NCBI GenBank assembly: GCA_003184365.1
Contig: NKYR01000019.1
Span: forward strand, 124,001 to 188,000
Direction: 5' to 3'
Source of the DNA: Evernia prunastri
Taxonomy: Eukaryota; Ascomycota; Lecanoromycetes; Lecanorales; Parmeliaceae
Length of the DNA stretch: 64,000 nucleotides
Shown: in pieces, positions 34,973 to 45,919 of the stretch
How positions within the stretch are numbered: position 1 is the first letter of the stretch
Layout: each line of letters opens with the position of its first letter
Translations under genes and position numbers: made by a program
The notes under the pieces: model-generated
Databases searched by the model: none
What the model was told of the DNA's origin: nothing
The model's input: the letters and a program-made list of their open reading frames with translations, nothing else

Positions 34973-35895
34973 TCAAACACCATTCAATCCTCGTCCAACG
35001 ACCCCTTTCCACGGCTCGCTCCCATCGGGACAGCGCTTGAAACTGTCCAGCGGTATCCCCCCCCTGAGCGTCTCCACCCCCTCTCTATACTCATAGCAGG
35101 CCGAATGGGCCTTCGCCCACTCCTCCAGTTCCCCCCAGTCCCTGCACATCCGATACTGTCCGCTCCCGGTGCCCATTTCCTGACCCAAGCCCGAGTACCG
35201 GGGCGTGTCGTCCGCGTTGCACACGATCTCCTGCCGGAGGCCGTCGAGGCAGTGGTTCACGTGCTTGAAGTGCAGGCTTTGCGGTTTGTGGTCGTGCATT
35301 TCCGCGAGCGCTGTCCGCAGTATGGTCTGTACCAAAGGGGTGGGGGGGTTAGTTGGAAGCCTCCATTGCCACCGAGGAGGATGAGGTAGCTCACCAGGCA
35401 GTGTAGACTGTGATAGCCTTGCAGGAGGTACAGCCCCCTGGATGGATCCCAGGGCCAACGCTGGGACTCGTGGAGTCCGGTCCGGATGGCGAGATCGTCG
35501 CTGATGGCCACGAAGCCCGTGTCGGGTTTCAACGTCTCCCAGGCTTGGTCCCAGGTGGTTCTGTAGTGGCTGGCGAAATCGCTGTCATCGGTCCATGCGA
35601 TTCGCTTGTTGCGCTCAAGGCCGGCTGTTTGATGATCAATCGATCTGTATGATGCGTAACTAAAGATGCACTTACCGAAAGCAGTCCTGGTCGAGGAAAC
35701 CTCATGTCGCCCATGTAAAAGCTGCAAGACGACGAGCACAATGTTCGTGGCTAGGGAAATGGCGAGAGTCAGAGAGACGGTGCCGCTGCCAAATTGACGT
35801 CTCTCTCCAAAGCGGAGATGGTTATTATGATGCTGCGTAGAGACCTCGTCAATGGCTTCTTCTTCTCGTATAAGACTATATTCTTTTGACGCCAT
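34973..35895 (-). CDS. UstYa-family (DUF3328) oxidase, copy 3
   Basis: The minus-strand exons are 35895-35676, 35624-35395 and 35326-34973, giving 267 residues. A cytosolic N-tail is followed by a membrane segment at about 39-60 (TVSLTLAISLATNIVLVVLQLL). The two catalytic motifs are HSLHC (145-149) and HVNHC (172-176), followed by LDGLRQEIVCNADDTPRYS and a tail with CRDWGELEEWAKAHSACYEY and FKRCPDGSEPW. Introns fall at the same two points as the first two introns of copy 2 (G|CC after the membrane segment, and phase 0 after HxLHC-Leu). Copy 3 lacks the third intron seen in copy 2. The start is the only ATG that gives a full N-tail. Its convergent neighbour is a small secreted peptide, which suggests an enzyme-substrate pair. 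All motifs are intact. Confidence 0.92.
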
Positions 35896-38027
35896 GCTGT
35901 GGCAGTGAGAGTAATCTCAAACGGTAAAGAAAGGGAAAGCGATGAATCCAAAAAATGGATATCGAGAGGTCAGAGCACCAGCAACATACTACCAAGAGAG
36001 CGTTACCTTAGGAGATGCAGCTTGTGCTTCTAGAGAAGTGTGGGCCCACGATCATAATCGCATGGGTGGAACTGTGATCCCTGGCTTTGCATGAAAGGCA
36101 GGCAGTGGCGGGGCTGACGTCCACCTTCAAATTGCAGGTAATTTGAACCAGTGGAGTCTATTGGAACCAGTCAGACTAGGTATGGCATAACTTGCCTCAA
36201 CTTGTCAAGGGACGTTACACAACCTCGCCCATCCAAGACCTCAGGGTTGATCTGGCCGGACGCAGTGTTAAGTGATTGAACCGCCGTGGTCTTGCTACCT
36301 ACAGAGTGCATCACCGGCAGGAAGGATCCTCCTTCACTTCGGGTGGCGTTTCTGTACACATTCGCCTCTGAACTCATTCGGTGAGCTGAGTTGTAAAATG
36401 ACTAGATCTGTCAGGGCCACATGTTCCTGCCAGGGATGACGATGGTGCACCAACTAACAGGTTCATTATCAGTGCAATCTTTAGTTTCTCGTAGTTGATA
36501 ACACATTTAAGGTCTACGGGTTGGTAATTGGTGCAGTTTGGATTTACCATAACTGGTTCACTGTTAATTGCACTCATAGTAAGGTAGTTGGTTTACAATA
36601 CTTGGTAGTTGATGCAATTTGACTTCCAACACTAGGCAAGTTCACGGTCTTCACTGTAGAGTAGGACTTGAAAATTCTTAGGGTTTCCTCGATGCATTAT
36701 TATCTCTGGTGGATACTCTCACTCAGAGAAGCGTCGCCGTTGTGGCAACTGAGCGATGCAGTATGCATTGTGCGGGCATATATATTTCGGAGATTTAATA
36801 TTCATATTATTGTTCCATGCAGGCAGGGGCTAGTTACCAGTCACCAGTTATCCGGTCCCGGCTGGCTCCCCGGTACTTTACCTAAGGTACCGATTCGTTA
36901 CATCTGCGGGATCTACACGCCCTGTGGATCCCGATATCCCGGCATCACGGGGCGGGACGTTCATTGTAGCGATACCTATCATGAGATACCTAAGTGAAGA
37001 TGAGAAGTGCCACGACAACGTGAGAAAACTCCAGAGAGCAAAAGCACCGTAACGCCATTGGCCTTACCAGTGCCATCAGGAAATCCAACTTAACACTCTA
37101 CTCGTACAACATCAATAGCTCCGCAAAGTAGAATGCGCCTCGTACCATCTCTACAGGCACACCCTCCCTGATTGAATTCTCCAGCAGTGTCCGCGGTCTT
37201 GGCTCCGCCACTTTGCCCTGCGTCCAATTCATTATTCTCAATCATCGAAGCGGTCGGATCCGCTTTCCATCTGCGGCATGCCCGCATGCATAGAAGAAAG
37301 TCTCTTACCTGGTTACGCCTCCATGGATTCATAACTCTCGGACCGGTTTGCTACACGATGGCTGCCTGCATTGATTGAAATGAGATCCCTACCATCTTTA
37401 CCTGTTCACATGAGCGGATCCGTTTGGCGACCGCTTCATTCAATATGGGCAATACGCGTGAAGGCTAGCACTGCCGTCCTAGTGGTGCTGTTTAACTAGA
37501 TGACTAGGGCCGTCTTTCGCTGCCCCAGCACGCCCAGTTGCCTGGATAAAGAGTTGTCCCGTGTCCATAGAAGAGACTAATCTTTTCAAGGTAAGATCTA
37601 CACGACATCAAGGCGCTTCGGAGATACACATTGCAGCCTTCGACTTTTCAGACCACTTGGATCTATGACCGTCCCGGATCATTGCATTCTCCTGCAGTCA
37701 GCCCATCTCCGCCCATTACTTTGCAGCGGACACGTTCGGAGTATCAACCCCGCTATCTCTTCTGCGAGTCCCGCCGAAGCATCCGTACCTAACACGGGCT
37801 GGCTAGGAAATGCGATTTTGAAGTCTGCGACGCAGTGATGGTCAATTCCCGCTACAAGTCTTGCAATGGACCCTTATCTAACGTCTCTTACAGGTTCCCT
37901 CTGGTCAAAGACTTACCTACCCGCAGCTGTCGATATTCTTCCAAATCACAACTGACAAGTTATCTACATTGCACTGATCCATCACTGGGGCAGTCGTAAT
38001 ACAATTGAGGCCAAGACTGCTATCAGT
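35896..38027. other. 2.1-kb spacer, no gene recognised
   Basis: Short open frames on both strands lack protein character. A degenerate motif TTGGTARTTGRTGCARTTTGR appears at about 36519 and 36602, with related inverted pieces near 36446, which suggests a decayed element. The last few hundred bases are the 5' flank of the decayed SAT4-like gene. Confidence 0.45.
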
Positions 38028-39637
38028 ATGTCGCAAAACCCGTCAACCTCTCCCTCTGGTCTCATTGCCATGAGCTGTGTGCTTCCCGCTCTTTCTATCG
38101 TTGCGGTCGGCTTGCGTTTCTGGTTGCGTGGGAAACAGAAATCACAGCTAAAACTTGACGACTGGTTGATGTTGCCAGCCCTGGTGAGCCCACATTCATC
38201 TACATTCCAGTACTGAGATAAGGTAGTGAAGATGAACAAACACCAGAGGCTGACCTTTCGCTTCCTGTAGGTTTTCTTCATAGGCATGTGCATATGTACC
38301 ATCCTAGGTAAGGATGGCCGATCAAGATATGCTCTACCGTACGCTCACCTTGGCACGTTTAGGTGTCCACAAACGCGCCTAGGGGTATCCAAACTTGGAC
38401 CCAGCGAACGGTATTGAGGCCAACAACATCTGCCAGATATATGAAGGCCAGGTAAGTTTCGGCATGACTTTCTCTCACTTGGTCGCCATCAGAGCTAATA
38501 CGTTTGACGCCAGCTGTTGGAAGCGTTCCAATTCATACAGATCCTTACCCTCGGATGCATCAAGCTCGGAGCACTACTCTTCTATCGCCGCATTTTTTCC
38601 ACCGGGGTTGGCCTTACTACCTTCAACACTGCGCTTCGTCTCTGCTTAACGATCGTTATCTTGTGGATGATTGCCATGACTGTGATGAATGCGCTCCAAT
38701 GCGGGTCCCATATTTCTGCGCTTTGGACGACTAATGTGGAAGACTACTTGAAGTATTGCATCTACGCCTTTCCTTTTGTTACCGGCTTCGCAATATCAAA
38801 CTTCTTGCTTGATCTGTTGATCCTCGTATTGCCAATCCCAAAGGTTCGAGTCGTATGAAACTGATCAGAGTTGAACCTCGCTTACAAGCCTCAGATTTGG
38901 TCCTTGCACGCGAAGACCTCCAGGAAATTAGGTGTGACTGGAGTCTTTGGGTTAGCCGCAATGTTAGTAACGTGCCCAATATCTGTGCCACACATCTTGT
39001 CAACGACTCACCTCAACCAGTGGCCTAGCAGCTAGCGCAGTCCGCATGGCCACATACATCCAACTTACAGAAGGGAAATATACTCCGCACACCCTCATCA
39101 TCGGCACCATGAGCTGACCCGAACCGCAGACGGACCAAGTGCCACAGCCGACGCACATCGTAAGTCCTCCACAATCAACGCCTCCATGCCCCCCTCAGCC
39201 ACCATTTCCCCAATCTAATCGCCTGGAAAAAAAAAACAGTCGAAGACACCGAAACCGTCTTCTGGTCCAACCTCGAAGGCGGCCTGAGTCTCCTCGCCGT
39301 CAACCTCCCCTCCCTATGGGCCATCGTCGGCACCATCTCCGCCCCGGCGTCGCAACTGGTCGCCAGCATCCGCAGCGCTCTCTCACTACGCTCGCTCGGC
39401 GGCGATTCAAACCGCTCCAGTCGCAGAGCCGTTGCTGGTCAGGGCGGGGTCGACGGCGCCAATGCGTCTGCGCATGACTCGCAGGTCCGGATCCACGAAA
39501 CGGGTGAGGGACAGGGTTGTGAATGGCATGGCATGGGCCAGCTGGGCGGTCGGGAGACGGAGGTGGACGTCTCTGGAGATAGCGACGGCGCGGAATACAG
39601 TGCGAAGAGGGCTGAGTACCAGTACGGTATGGTGTGA
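38028..39637 (+). pseudogene. Decayed SAT4/rhodopsin-like membrane protein
   Basis: This region is clearly homologous to the intact SAT4-like gene at 25 kb, with conserved intron positions and two identical exon lengths (37 and 68 nt). The reconstructed exons are 38028-38183, 38271-38307, 38363-38451, 38514-38843, 38895-38962, 39021-39159 and 39240-39637. Family motifs are retained: LDDWLMLPAL, FIQILTLGCIKLGALLFYRRIF, VLPIPK and the late block EDTETVFWSNLEGGLSLLAVNLPSLW. Two lesions are seen. An in-frame TAG at 38380-38382 sits where the family has a hydrophobic residue before Gly-Tyr. In exon 6 the frame is out by one base between the helix-7 region and the ADGPSATADAH block, around 39100-39125. 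No alternative GT-AG choice repairs both. The splice sites and the last exon look fresh, so the decay is recent. Confidence 0.8.
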
Positions 39638-41958
39638 ACCAGTTTCCTCATTGGAAGACGTTGGGGTTTCACTCTGACTGGTTTACACCGAGTGGCGGGG
39701 GGGTAGAGAAAGACTGTGTGGGTTAACGATCCTCATGTATTGAATGACCACAATAAAAGCACTAAGTCGCACCTTCCCCTCGTTCCTTCCTTTCCTTCGA
39801 ACCACTCGGATGACCCTAGCGGCACACCCATCTCCTTTCGACCAGCTCTTAGCTCCGGCAGACCTACCGTCTACTTCACATAAGGCGAACACAAAACATC
39901 GGTACGACGCACGCGCCAATGCCACGAGTGACTGGGTAAGAGCCTTCCTGGACGAAAATATCCTTCGCAGTTTTCTTCATCAAACATTTAATTCATCGAG
40001 TGACAGGCAACCCGCTGCTCACAGCCTGCCCCCCTCCCTTCGACCTCCCGCCATCAACATCGACGTCCCATCTAAAGTAAGCTCTGAAGATAACAGCAAC
40101 ACCTTTCCAAACTGGTCCGCTGTGCTGGATCGAACGAAGTCCGCGAGATGAGCTGGTCGTAGAAAAACAAAAAAATGGAGAAAGCGGATACAGATAGCAG
40201 ATACGACGCAAATGCAGGATGTACTTTATCGAAGAAGAACAATTACAAAAGCCGAAAAGAGCGGATGATCTAACCTACTCACAGAGCATGAGATGAGGCT
40301 ATCCCTTTTTTCCCCGGCGTGTTCGGCTGGACCACGCTAAGCATGGGTTTCCGATAGGTACAATAGGTAAGGTAGGGAGGTAGGGATTCTCATCCGTCAG
40401 ATCTCGCTTGACCTTAACCGCGCAACCTGAGTGGTGGTAAGGTACTGATTTGAGCAGGATTGTTGAGCCGCAGCGGTGCCGCAGTCCTATTTAATCCTTA
40501 CGGTGGGGACTTGTATGCGGATGTCGAATGGGATGGCCGCTGGAATGGCCGTCCCGGATACGACTGGGTTCGGGCGCGATCCCGAAGGGAAGCTAAGCGC
40601 GTTGTGTTGTTTACATACTTTAGGTATTAACTCTTCATCAGGTACCAGTAACTACTGTACCTACCTTCGAGATCTTGACGTGTGTAGTCACCAATTCCAC
40701 ATCGAGAACCAAAGCTTTCATCACGAGATCCTCGACTTTGTTCTCATCTTGATTATTGTTTTGACATGTCTTCTTCTCTCTTTTTTTTCTTTTCGACAAC
40801 TACAAATTCAGAGCGTGCGTTTGGACTGTGGGAGGGAATGAATGATTTCACTGCGCTCCAAAATTCCGTTATCGTATCGGTGTACTCGTGCTGTCCTGTG
40901 CAGAAGTGAGTGAGTTACTTGATGGAAAGAGGACAACGGTAGATTAAGTAAGCAGCATCCGCTGACTGAGTGGAAGGATTCGTTGGTGTCCTCGGTCTAC
41001 CAAGTATGTACGTCAAGACAAGTGATTTGGAATTTCAATTTCACTTCGCCTACCCCGAGAAGGCTGACATGCATGCTTCGTTATAATTAGAACATCTTTC
41101 AACTTCCACCATCTAAGGTACCCACATACACACTCCGTTAGCTGGGCATAATCATCATGCACGCATTTCCCTGCTTTCCTATCCCTCACACTTCTTCCTT
41201 TCTCACGCTGCAGTCCTTTAGTAGTCCTCTGGGAGTCCGTGTCAGGATTTGTGGTAGGTTACTCAAAGGCATCCGAGGTACCTCATGCTTCCTTTAGAAA
41301 TAAATCCCTTGCACGTTAAAGCTTCGTTCCGGACTCAGACCCAGTTGAGACGTTTGCCTATCACTGCAAGGTACGACTAATCAACCTTGGACCTCTCAGC
41401 CTCAGTCTTTTCAGGCTTGTCTCGGGTCAGATTTTAGGAACCTGCGCCGGAAAGGATTCCTGAATTGCTGCCTCTTAACGGACTCGCTGGAAATGGGCGC
41501 GCGTCTAGAATGCTCAGAAGCTGACGGGGATGCATGCAGCTTAGCTAAGCCTCATTCGGGGAAAAACGACGCTGCATGATGATGAGCGCTGCCACAATGT
41601 TGCAATTAAAAGTTAAGGACCCTGCCCACAACTCTTGCATACGAATATCTCATCGTACTGTCTATACTGTCTGTCATGAATTAAAGTCTCCTCAATCCCC
41701 TCCTTTTCAATCCGAGTGACTCAGCCCTTCATTCATTCGTGTTGTTTTCGTTTCAGCAATACCATCAGTAACGTTCCTCTCGATAATATTGTTCCTCTCA
41801 TCGATCCTATTCTTATTACAATTTCTCTATGTCCATGCTGAGATGAACAATTCTTGTTAGTTACCTATATCAAACATAGTAGTCTACGCACAGTCCCTAA
41901 GCTGTCCATGCATTTCAGCTTACTTTGAGACCCAGTCCAGCAGTCTCCAGTTACAGCT
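39638..41958. other. 2.3-kb spacer, no gene recognised
   Basis: A 135-codon frame at 39744-40151 and a 121-codon frame at 40476-40841 are open but have no family features or signal peptide. CT-rich tracts occur toward the downstream gene. A possible first exon of the next gene (ATG at 41843) lies near the end. Confidence 0.45.
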
Positions 41959-44267
41959 TTGTCAGCCACCGCCCCCAGTCTACAGTTCCTCAACATATCT
42001 ACGACTAGCGCCTTCTCGTATATCATTCCTTATGGCCAAGCACAAGATTGCGATATATACGGGCCTCCCTGTCAGACTGGCTCCATAACCGTAGGGGTAA
42101 AGCTAACCACAGCGACTACAACTACCGTACTACCATGCTCATCCTACCTCACTGCACAATTCGCCTATCTGTGGAATGAAATGGATAATGGTAGTCCTCA
42201 AGGATTTTGGGCAAATGACGGGGATGATGGTTCAGTTCTAGACGACTGGAATATAAACTTTGGTCAAAGTCCTCAGTGTGCATCTTATGCCAAGGCTGTG
42301 AGACAAGGACAGTCCTCAATTCCAAATTGCATAACCAATCAGACCGACGAAGGACTTCCCACAGAGTATGACTTGAAAGACATGCCCGGGCTGTTACGGG
42401 ATTTCGATCCTGGCAATACCATGGATACCGGTACTTGTTGTGGAGATTGCTCAGTGGATGTACTAGAAGTAAGACTCTACTACTTCCCGAACAATATCGC
42501 TGTGGATTGCTACAAGAATGAAATTTCCAACTCCACCTCAACTCCATCAAATCAACAATTAGACAAGCGAATCCATTCTCTCGTTGCGAATGGGAGTACT
42601 GCTGTAGTTAGCGGACACACGTTGTGAGTAATCTGCTTAGTCGCAATCACCTGTAAAATGACCTTTGCTGCAGTACCTCCCCATCGCTCTATCTTCAATT
42701 AATAGGCACAGTGACCGTTTCGGACCAATGTACTACCGTTGGCCCGCAATTGATCAATCCAATCCTCACACTCCCACCCGACGGGCTCTCAACGTGGCAG
42801 GCCCCTGTCACTTCATACGGCAGCGTTACCTACAATGCGGTTGGATCGATCTACACGGCCAATGGTGATGAATTCCAATTCGGAAAAGGTGAAGCGCAGC
42901 TCGATCTCAACGATCTGGCTTGTCCGACCTGGGGCTTGGGGAGGAGTACATCCGCTAATGGCATCGTCATCACCACCGTTGGCCCGCCGTGGCTACCACT
43001 AATCGTGCCCCCTGTCGAGATATTCTCTCTCAACTCGATATGGGCCGCACTGTGTACCGCAATGGACAAGGATTGGTTTGAGATTGGTACTTTTTATCTC
43101 TTCGATCCGCCAACGGCGTTGACTCCCGAGTCGTTGCTCCTACCGACCCCACCGGCGCCTTCTACGCCCGCACCCACGTCGGCAGACCCTACAACGACAC
43201 CAGTGCGGGCTGGGCCCACCACCGAGATTGCCAAGCCAGCTTCGCTGCCCAACGATCCCGCGGCCCCTCCAGCGAAAACCGAAGATCCGGGGGCTAAGAC
43301 AGCCCAGCCAGCTTCTCTGCCCAATGGTCCCGCGGCTCCTCTAGCAAAGACTGAAGATCCTGTAGGAAGTATCCCGACTCATTCGCCGGCGATACCCTTG
43401 GCAGACCGCCCCACGTCGTCGCTCGATGATCCAGCAGACTCCCCAAACAACAAGGATGGTCCGTCATCAAATAGCCCATCAGATCCACCGTCAGATCCAC
43501 CATCAGATCCCAAACCACAACAAAGCCCCAGCGACCCGGCCACAGATCCCGAAAACCCCTCACCCAACGCCCTCTATACCTCCTCAAAAAATCCACAAAA
43601 CGCACCAGCCGATCCAAAAGCACCCGACAACGCAACGCCCCAACAACAACAACAAGGAGCTTCGACCCCCCAACAGCAGACCCAAGGCCTCGGAGCAATC
43701 ATATACAACGCATTCGGCAAGTCCGGCCCCTTAGGCACCAAATCCCCCATCACCCGACCACCACCTCCTCCTCAGTCAAAATTCACAGTCGCAGACCAGA
43801 CATTCACCGCAAACCCCTCCGCCTTCCCCCTAGCAGGCACGACGCTCTCAGCCGGCGGTCCGGCCCTGACCCTCAACGGTACAGTCATCAGCCTCCAGCC
43901 ATCCGGGATCCTAGTCGTGGGAACGAGTACAGCCTCGTTGACGACCCCGACAACTCCCCTTTCCGAAGTCGACATCGACGGGTTCGACATCGCTCCGCAA
44001 TCATCTGTCGTCGTGGTAGACGGAGTGACGCTCAGCGCTGCCGCGTCCGGCGTTGTCGTTTCCGGCACTCGGGTCAGTCTGGAGGCTGGCGGTGCGGTGT
44101 TGGATGTCGGGACGGGGAGGTTCGCACTGCCGACGCAAGGGATGAGTGGTTCCGTTGGTGTGCAGGTTTTTACGGGCGGGCAGGACGGGGTGAGGGGTTG
44201 GGGGTGTCTTTGGCTTTGGCTTTGGGTTGCGGTGTTGTTTGCGGGGAGGTTATTGCCGTCGGGCTGA
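41959..44267 (+). CDS. Cell-surface Pro/Asp-rich protein, probable GPI tail
   Basis: Two exons are supported (to 42623, then 42674-44267; phase kept as HTF), giving at least 752 residues. The true N-terminus is not found: the frame opens at 41959 without an ATG. A tiny upstream exon from the ATG at 41843 would fit in phase but gives no good signal peptide. The first 300 residues form a Cys-containing ectodomain with many N-glycosylation sites (for example NISTT, NQTDE, NGST). Then comes a Pro/Ala/Asp/Thr-rich stalk with two near copies of KPASLPNDPAAPPAKTEDPG and short DPPSDPPSDPK and NPQNAPADPK runs. A Val/Thr/Ser-rich repeat-like block (about 600-700) follows. A hydrophobic Trp-rich C-terminus (WGCLWLWLWVAVLFAGRLL) resembles a GPI-attachment tail. 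I do not recognise a named family. Confidence 0.72.
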
Positions 44268-44934
44268 TCGTCGGATAATGAGCGCTGGTTCTGTATAGCA
44301 TGTATATAAAGTTTTTTGACTCGCTCCGAAGGAAATTATTTCTAATGCCGTGTGCCTCTTTCTGTAGTATCATTCATCCGTTGATACGAATGATGTCTTC
44401 CTACCGCAAAACCATCCAAACAGGCCGAACAACCCCAATCTAAACAACAACCAACCACACTATGACCCCAAAGTCCCCCTATCACACCAAACCCACCAAA
44501 CCCATCCCATCAAAACCATCCCAACCCCCCCTTCCCCCCCTCCCCCTTCTCCCAAAGAAAAACCATCCACCCCTTTCCTCTCTCCTCGCAAGCGAACCCG
44601 CCCCTCCATCTCGAACCCGCTGCTTCTCAAAACCAAGCCCGCCGACTCGAGCGACGTGCTCCTCAGAAGGTCTGCTCCAGGACCGATGACAATCAGTGGG
44701 TACAGCGCGTCCGCTTTCGTATTCTGGATTGGCGTTTGTACTTTTTGATGGAGGGTGAAGGAAGTAGGGAGTGGAATGTGGAATGTAGCCCGAGAAGAGA
44801 GTTCCAAGATTGAGAGGGTGGTAGTGGATGGATGTTTAGCGGTTTCGTGTTTGGTTTTTAAGAGCATGATTGATGGCGGACGGGGCTGACAACTCGACAT
44901 ATAATTCTTATTTTTTTAACTCCTCCATTTTCTC

Positions 44935-45120
44935 TGAAAGCGGTCTTTGGGGGGATGTTCTTTGGGGGGTACTTTTTAGGGGGCACTCTTTAGCGAACAC
45001 TCTTCAGCAGACAGTCTTCGGGATGGTATATTCTTCCGGGGGGGGGGGCACTCCTCGGGAGGTGCTCTTTGGGGGGGGTAACTCTTCCGGGAGTCTTCTT
45101 TGAGAGACACTCTTAAGGGT
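44935..45120 (+). repeat. Array of degenerate ACTCTTTGGGGG-type motifs
   Basis: At least eight imperfect units such as TTCTTTGGGGGGTACT, CACTCTTTAGCGAACACT and GTGCTCTTTGGGGGGGGTAACTCTT follow each other. The reverse-complement motif forms a second array at 45580-45720. The pair brackets repeat copy A like long imperfect terminal inverted repeats. Confidence 0.7.
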
Positions 45121-45166
45121 ACTTGAGAAAAAGAAAAGAAAAGAAATAAAATTCAATTATTTTCGT

Positions 45167-45562
45167 CACAGTGGGACTGGGGGTTAGCCGGTCGCATTGG
45201 CAGAATGTTTTCGCGCTGCATGATTTAGTTCGCATAGCAGGCCTGCAATATCGCATAATCGTGTCAGAGGCGCGAGATTCGTGTCTTGATGAGAGCTCCA
45301 TTTATATGGGCTTCCCACCAGTCTTGGGCTCTGAATTCGATTCCATCTCTTTCAGAGGCATAGCATTCTTCCCCGCCCGCCCGCACCTGTATATAGCCTC
45401 ATTTTACTCCCGGTTTAGCTGAGCAAGCATGGGAGATTTCCTAGCAGTGGGGGGGTCTACATATATCTCTTCAGGTAGCTAGCCCCAGTGCTGGGACACC
45501 GCAACACATCTACACGGTTCCAGCTGTGTTGGTGACTCTATAGGATGACAGGTGAAGGCTAA
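45167..45562 (+). repeat. Dispersed repeat family, copy A
   Basis: The segment begins CACAGTGGGACTGGGGGTTA and shares blocks with copies B and C. Shared blocks are GGTCGCAT, ATTCGTGTCTTGATG, TTCGATTCCATCTCTTTCAG, CGCCCGCC, GGTTTAGCTGA and TTCCAGCTGT, ending near GACAGGTGAAGGCTA. No open frame is conserved between copies, so it is a non-coding element, perhaps a solo LTR or MITE. Confidence 0.85.
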
Positions 45563-45579
45563 TGTAGCGTTTTTGGGTG

Positions 45580-45720
45580 GGGGGGGGCTTTGGAGTACCC
45601 CAAGAGTGTTCTCTAAAGAGCTGCTTTTAAGAGTATATCCCAAACAGTCCCCCTCAAAGAGTACCTCCCCAAAGAATACTCCTCCCAAGAGTACCCCTCA
45701 AAGAGCACCTGCCTAAAAGC
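45580..45720 (-). repeat. Inverted array of degenerate AGAGTACCCCTCAAAG motifs
   Basis: Units such as GAGTACCCCAAGAGTGTTC, AAGAGTACCCCTCAAAGAGC and GAGTACCTCCCCAAAGAATA are the reverse complement of the array at 44935-45120. Together they may mark the ends of one composite element of about 0.8 kb. Confidence 0.7.
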
Positions 45721-45919
45721 AAAAGAACCATTTCCTTGGTCGCCGTCCAAACACCATTTCAGCTTGGCGATCGCTAGTCGGTGACGGGTATATGTATATT
45801 CCCCGGTATACAGTATACTTTACGTTCTCCTCGCAACGAGGGGTACTCCGTATCTGGATTTCCGTCCTCAATCCAGTCGCTTTGCGGGTATCACTTTCTT
45901 CCCCAGTGCAAAAGCATCC

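Larger units (their letters stand above)
44268..45919. other. Repeat-rich spacer without a gene
   Basis: C-rich low-complexity DNA (44.45-44.6 kb) is followed by two inverted arrays of a degenerate ACTCTTTGGGG motif that flank copy A of a dispersed repeat. A 146-codon minus-strand frame (44460-44900) is made largely of low-complexity sequence and is not supported. Confidence 0.5.

Noticed and set aside
38307..38390. Alternative splicing to skip the TAG in the second SAT4-like gene
   Set aside because: Using the downstream AG at 38381-38382 shifts the frame, and skipping exon 2 deletes a membrane helix. The second lesion in exon 6 would remain anyway.
39744..40841. Two frames of 135 and 121 codons
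   Set aside because: No signal peptide, domain or splice partner was found. The composition looks like chance translation of CT-rich DNA.
44460..44900. 146-codon minus-strand frame
   Set aside because: Much of it is Gly/Trp/Val-rich translation of a C-rich simple-sequence tract.
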